This document shows, one piece after another, positions 60,322 through 64,000 of a stretch of DNA of 64,000 bases. Each line of letters begins with the position of its first letter. Position 1 is the first letter of the stretch. The position numbers were made by a program, and so were the translations under genes. The stretch is from contig JAVHKY010000001.1 of NCBI GenBank assembly GCA_035079385.1, positions 13,788,501-13,852,500 on the forward strand. The letters are read 5' to 3'. This DNA comes from Aspidiotus rigidus (lineage: Eukaryota > Arthropoda > Insecta > Hemiptera > Diaspididae). The notes beneath the pieces were generated by a model, which was not told where the DNA came from, did not search any database, and saw only the letters and a list, made by a program, of their open reading frames with translations.

Positions 60322-60863
60322 CTATAGGGGGTAGATGATCATTATTCGAATGGTGCTTGGCGCAAATGGATTGCTCTGTGTTTCTATTCTAAACAAATGC
60401 CCGTCGTGCAAGACTTCTAGGTGGCCTGGTTCACAATTGCGGCACAAGTACTTCACTTTTCGTTCACTTTTGGGGAACATCAGCGGAGCACCTGTGACGG
60501 TCCAATAGGTCACACGCACTTCACATGACACCTAGGAATGGATGTGATATGCTGCTACGGTGACGCTCCACAAAGAAGACTCATCAGCAAAACAATGTGC
60601 TGGGGTACAGCGTTCTTCGACTGTGATGTTGATGTGCCAGTCATGAAGAAATCACACAACTAGTAGACAATATTTGGAGAATCACTCATATGAAAAGAAA
60701 TTTTCCAACTCATTTGCGGAACACATCTGTCACATTTCCGTCGTGAGAGAAACCCACTCGAGTCGTATGGCGTCACTTTAACGTCGTACTGTCGTCTCAT
60801 CACCATTGCATCGTTAAATGTAGAGGCTTCACGATTCACTTGTGAAGGTATTTTGCCGCTCAT
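60322..60863 (-). pseudogene. Decayed coding-like tract of unknown origin
   Basis: The minus strand has a protein-like frame at 60863-60660 (with RRKCDRC), then after a one-base frame change FLHDWHINITVEERCTPAHC up to a single TAG near 60535, then SCEVRVTYWTVTGAP and KYLCRNCEPGHLEV down to 60322. The amino-acid composition (C, W, H, Y present; low K/N bias) continues across the breaks, which argues for one gene that has lost its frame. Family unknown. Low confidence that it is a gene relic rather than chance. Confidence 0.35.
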
Positions 60864-61069
60864 TTGCTTCGCTGTGATTGGCTAGCCAACAGTACAGGGT
60901 GTCTATCGGTCAATCAGTTAAGTAAATCAAATAAAAGTCAAGTATTTGATAAAAGGTCAGGGAAACAAGTAAAAGTCAAGTATCTTCATCAACGGTCGGG
61001 TAAAAATGGGAAAAATGACAAAAACTTTTGAAAAAAGCAAAAAAGAAAACTCCTAGGTCTCTAACGGAG

Positions 61070-61537
61070 TTAAACGAAGGTGCCAGGAAACCTGTTTTTT
61101 GGGGTATGTGGGATCTGAAAAATGTAGATTGTGGCCCATGGCGCCTGGCACAGTATTTCGCAGTTGTGTAGGTATGTTATTCGACGTGTCCGGGTTTGGC
61201 TATTCAAGTTTTCAAGCTCAGTGTGACTAAGAATATGGACAGGGGTACTCTGATCGCATTGGAGTTTGATGGGACGTCCTATCACGTCAAAAATTGAGAT
61301 ACGCAAATTATGAGATCCCAGAGAATGCGAGATTTTAATGACATACAGCTTTTGAAAGAGAAACTGCAATAAAGGGTAGATCGCTTTTGCCGCATGTACA
61401 GTGCCGCCCGTCCTCCATGGTGGATTGGGTGCGGGTTCGTATGATTTTCCTCCAACCCGGAATCGACCCTCTGCCCTTTTTTTCTTGGCAACCGCCAAGC
61501 TGCAGTGACCCCAGGTACGCAAAACTTCAGAACACAC
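61070..61537 (-). CDS. Hypothetical ORF, 155 codons
   Basis: The longest open frame of the window outside the CPAP1 exon. The start codon is not ATG-supported with confidence; an overlapping frame at 61551-61282 begins with a hydrophobic MVLLLCVLKFCVPGVTAAW. No domain recognised. It lies just upstream of the decayed tract on the same strand, so both may come from one dead gene. Chance is a real alternative. Confidence 0.25.
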   Translation of the reverse strand: MCSEVLRTWGHCSLAVAKKKRAEGRFRVGGKSYEPAPNPPWRTGGTVHAAKAIYPLLQFLFQKLYVIKISHSLGSHNLRISIFDVIGRPIKLQCDQSTPVHILSHTELENLNSQTRTRRITYLHNCEILCQAPWATIYIFQIPHTPKNRFPGTFV

Positions 61538-61539
61538 AA

Positions 61540-63500
61540 CAACAACACCATCTTTTTAGGCTCAATTAATCTTCCTCTTCTTCCTGCACATCTGGATTTG
61601 GGAGTAGGCCATGCATCTGTCTATTCCATTCCAAGTCCATTTTCTTTTTCATGACTGTGGCTAGAAGTGCAGACGACTGGTTCCATGCTTTTTCGGAACC
61701 TACAGCATGCTGGCTACCGGGATACTCGGAGCCAGTGCTTCATCTACCCCACCGACTGAGCTTACCCCACTCACGCCTCCTACTCAAATAAGTTATGCTG
61801 AATAAAGGAAAGATAGAAGAATTCGTTGTTAAAATTGAGACCTGCGGACCATTTGACGTCCGGTTCGTTATTGAATGCGATAGGACTGAGTTGGAGTGTG
61901 GTGAAAGGAGCTCGAGCATATTTTAGTATAATTACGATACCAAACAAACATAAAATGATGAGTTGGAATCTTCAAACTTGAGTGGGGATGGCTTTGAATT
62001 GTTGCTATAAAAAATTCCCTCGGTTCTGGAATTTTCGGAAACTACAATAAAGAAGACGACTCGATTTCAAATAGGTTTGAGAGTTGCCGTAGCCGTATGC
62101 ACGTATTCTATTACACAATGTCGCAAAGATTAGAACATTTACGTAAAGCCTGTTCGAAATCCTCATGCCTTATTTAGGGACAAAATGCACATGCTTTTCG
62201 TTAATTTCCTGACTCTAATGACTCATTAAAATATTTTATTTGATAGTTGATGGCGCGTTTGTCATTCTAAAGCTTAAAATATTTGTACATTCTTGTACTC
62301 GTTTTTGAAAGATATTCTCACCGATAAAAGAAGAGAGAACATCTCTCAAAACCGGTCCCCGTTAATAAGAACTTCGTGAGTTTTCGTCAAATTTTCTTTG
62401 TCGTTATTATTACGTATTTTGGAGTATATACGCGTGATCTCGCCGTCAAAATGAACGGTAGTCTAGGGTAATGATGGAAAGTGAACTCTTAACGTTTGTT
62501 TGATTACAAGTTACCAACGCACCTGCCGCCTACCCGAAAATGCTCGTAAGTGTAGAAAAGAATTTTCAACAAATGACGTAGCCCGTAGCAATTGCGCGTG
62601 TTAACTTTTGGAGACGAGAACTCGTGTGGTCGCGGGCTACGATCTGCCCTTATTTATATATTTATGTCTCTACGCGATTATTTGCTCATTAATAAATTAA
62701 ATTTCTGGTTTCCCTCAGAATTAGACCGAGACTAATTCATACAAAAGATACGTTTAGCCGAGGCTATGATATTGGACTCGGATGTTTCTACTGCCTACAT
62801 CGAGTGACACGACCTTAGACAATACTCTGCTTTTTGAACGCATCATTTTGCGATCAGTGTTGCCGGCGAAGTACGAAGTATTAAGCGCGAGAAAGCTGTG
62901 AAAGTACGCGTGCATTCCAGCAGTATCACGATTTTTAGCGATTATCTTCAACGTAACTTATACCCGGCCAACAAGTAGTAAACAGAGGTGAAGCTATAAC
63001 CTAACCAGATGGTAAAGGTGTAGAGGAAAGAAAAGCGAACTCGGAAAGAGCGAGAGAGATGACAGAGAGAGAGAGAGAAAAAAAAAAGGTACAATATTAT
63101 TATTTTAAACGATCTAACTACTTACTTCTGGGACAAATTAACCATCGAACGAGTTCATTTTTACAACTCAGAACCCACATAAATAAACGCTTCATCGATA
63201 GTACGCAGATATATCTGATGACGAATGACTTCCGAATGGAAAGTACGGTTCGAGTGAAGAATCAAAAGTGATATATGGGACTAGCGAGATAAGGCTCTCC
63301 TACACCGCTCACGTACGTCGTTTTGAACAAATAAAAGTCAAGAGTTCGAGTCGAAGCGAAATGAAGGAAAGCGGCGACGGCGACGATGCTGTCAGCGCGA
63401 AAGAAAGAAAATGGAACGTATCATCTCCGTGCCTTTTAATTACTTATGCTCATGTGCGCTTATTACAGGAATTACGGTACATTAGACGTGTGTATGAGAT
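61540..63500. other. No supportable gene
   Basis: AT-rich DNA with a GA-rich run at 63040-63087. Short ORFs at 63059 and 63268 lack support. Confidence 0.4.
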
Positions 63501-63505
63501 TATTT

Positions 63506-64000
63506 CTAAATTACACGTGGGTAGTTCGCTGTTCTGTAGAAAAATGGATTAGGTTTCCTCTGATGTGATTGTATGCGATTCATGTGAGGAATTCGGTGAG
63601 GTTTTGCGACGTTGGAGTGGCAAAGGTATTTTGATTTATCCACTTGGAATTTAGCACCACCAGGTCGAATAATCATTTGCTGTCCTGAGAGGCTGGCTTT
63701 TCTCTTCATTACCTTTGTGATTGTCATCTGTTCCCTGAGTTTTCTTCTTTTCATGCGGTTTTCTAAATGTGAGACCTCAAACCTTATTCATTGCAGTGCA
63801 CCGTTTGTCAGACAATAACTTCCCATTTTCTTTATGCCTGGGTACTTCGTGCTCCTTTTTCCTGATGTTGACATTCTCCCAGTCTATTCAATGAAGATGC
63901 CTTGCTTGTAAACTCCTCTCAAGTTCCCATTTTCTTTCTCGTCTGTATGGTCGTTGCTTAATCCTTTCATAATATGCCCACACTCACGTCGTAACCACTG
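63506..64000 (-). pseudogene. Possible zinc-finger gene relic at the window edge
   Basis: On the minus strand LRRECG near the right edge resembles the HLRYECG end of BTB-associated C2H2 fingers, and KYLCHSNVAKPHRIPHMNRI followed by QSHQRK at about 63640-63570 keeps one cysteine and the HxxxxxH end of a finger but has lost the second cysteine. Stops separate the pieces. The rest would lie outside the window. Weak evidence. Confidence 0.28.

Noticed and set aside
63330..63350. AGTTCGAGTC, resembling a tRNA B box
   Set aside because: No A box at the right distance and no cloverleaf could be drawn around it. A similar TTCGATCCC at about 26314 fails in the same way.

Overview
The window is nuclear DNA of an arthropod, most likely an insect. 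This rests on two spliced genes with canonical GT..AG introns: one encodes a secreted chitin-binding cuticle or matrix protein of the CPAP1 type, and the other a leucine-rich repeat protein that aligns along its whole length with LRR1 (PPIL5). The DNA is AT-rich, gene-poor and full of small decayed repeats. There are no operons, ribosome binding sites, CRISPR arrays or rRNA. I could not fix the order; Hemiptera is only a guess from the repeat style.

Layout. 1-6990: no supportable gene, with a degenerate tandem repeat at about 2.7-3.66 kb. 6990-8070: back-to-back foldback (MITE-like) elements just upstream of LRR1. 8470-10801 (+): LRR1, six coding exons, 433 aa. 13741-41510 (-): the CPAP1-like gene. 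Its five coding exons, spread over 27 kb, give a 1175 aa protein with a signal peptide, an RHRR processing site, one six-cysteine chitin-binding domain and a very long Thr/Ser/Pro/Asn/Gln-rich tail. The two genes are convergent, with their stop codons 3.84 kb apart. The large CPAP1 introns (3.8, 4.7 and 14.8 kb) hold two inverted copies of one MITE, hAT-like MITEs with 8-bp target duplications, decayed LINE fragments and two to three loci of a roughly 48-bp minisatellite family.

41.5-64 kb has no gene I can name. It holds the largest locus of the minisatellite family (43.2-44.9 kb), a nested set of inverted-repeat elements (50.07-52.17 kb), a decayed LINE reverse transcriptase (56.4-57.05 kb), an (AAAT)n array, one plausible orphan single-exon ORF (59425-59877), a decayed coding-like tract (60.3-61.5 kb) and a possible zinc-finger relic at the right edge.

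I found no new molecular system with enzymes. The most unusual content is structural: the dispersed minisatellite family that carries perfect TGACGTCA palindromes, and the element-within-element nest whose order of insertion can be read from its target duplications.
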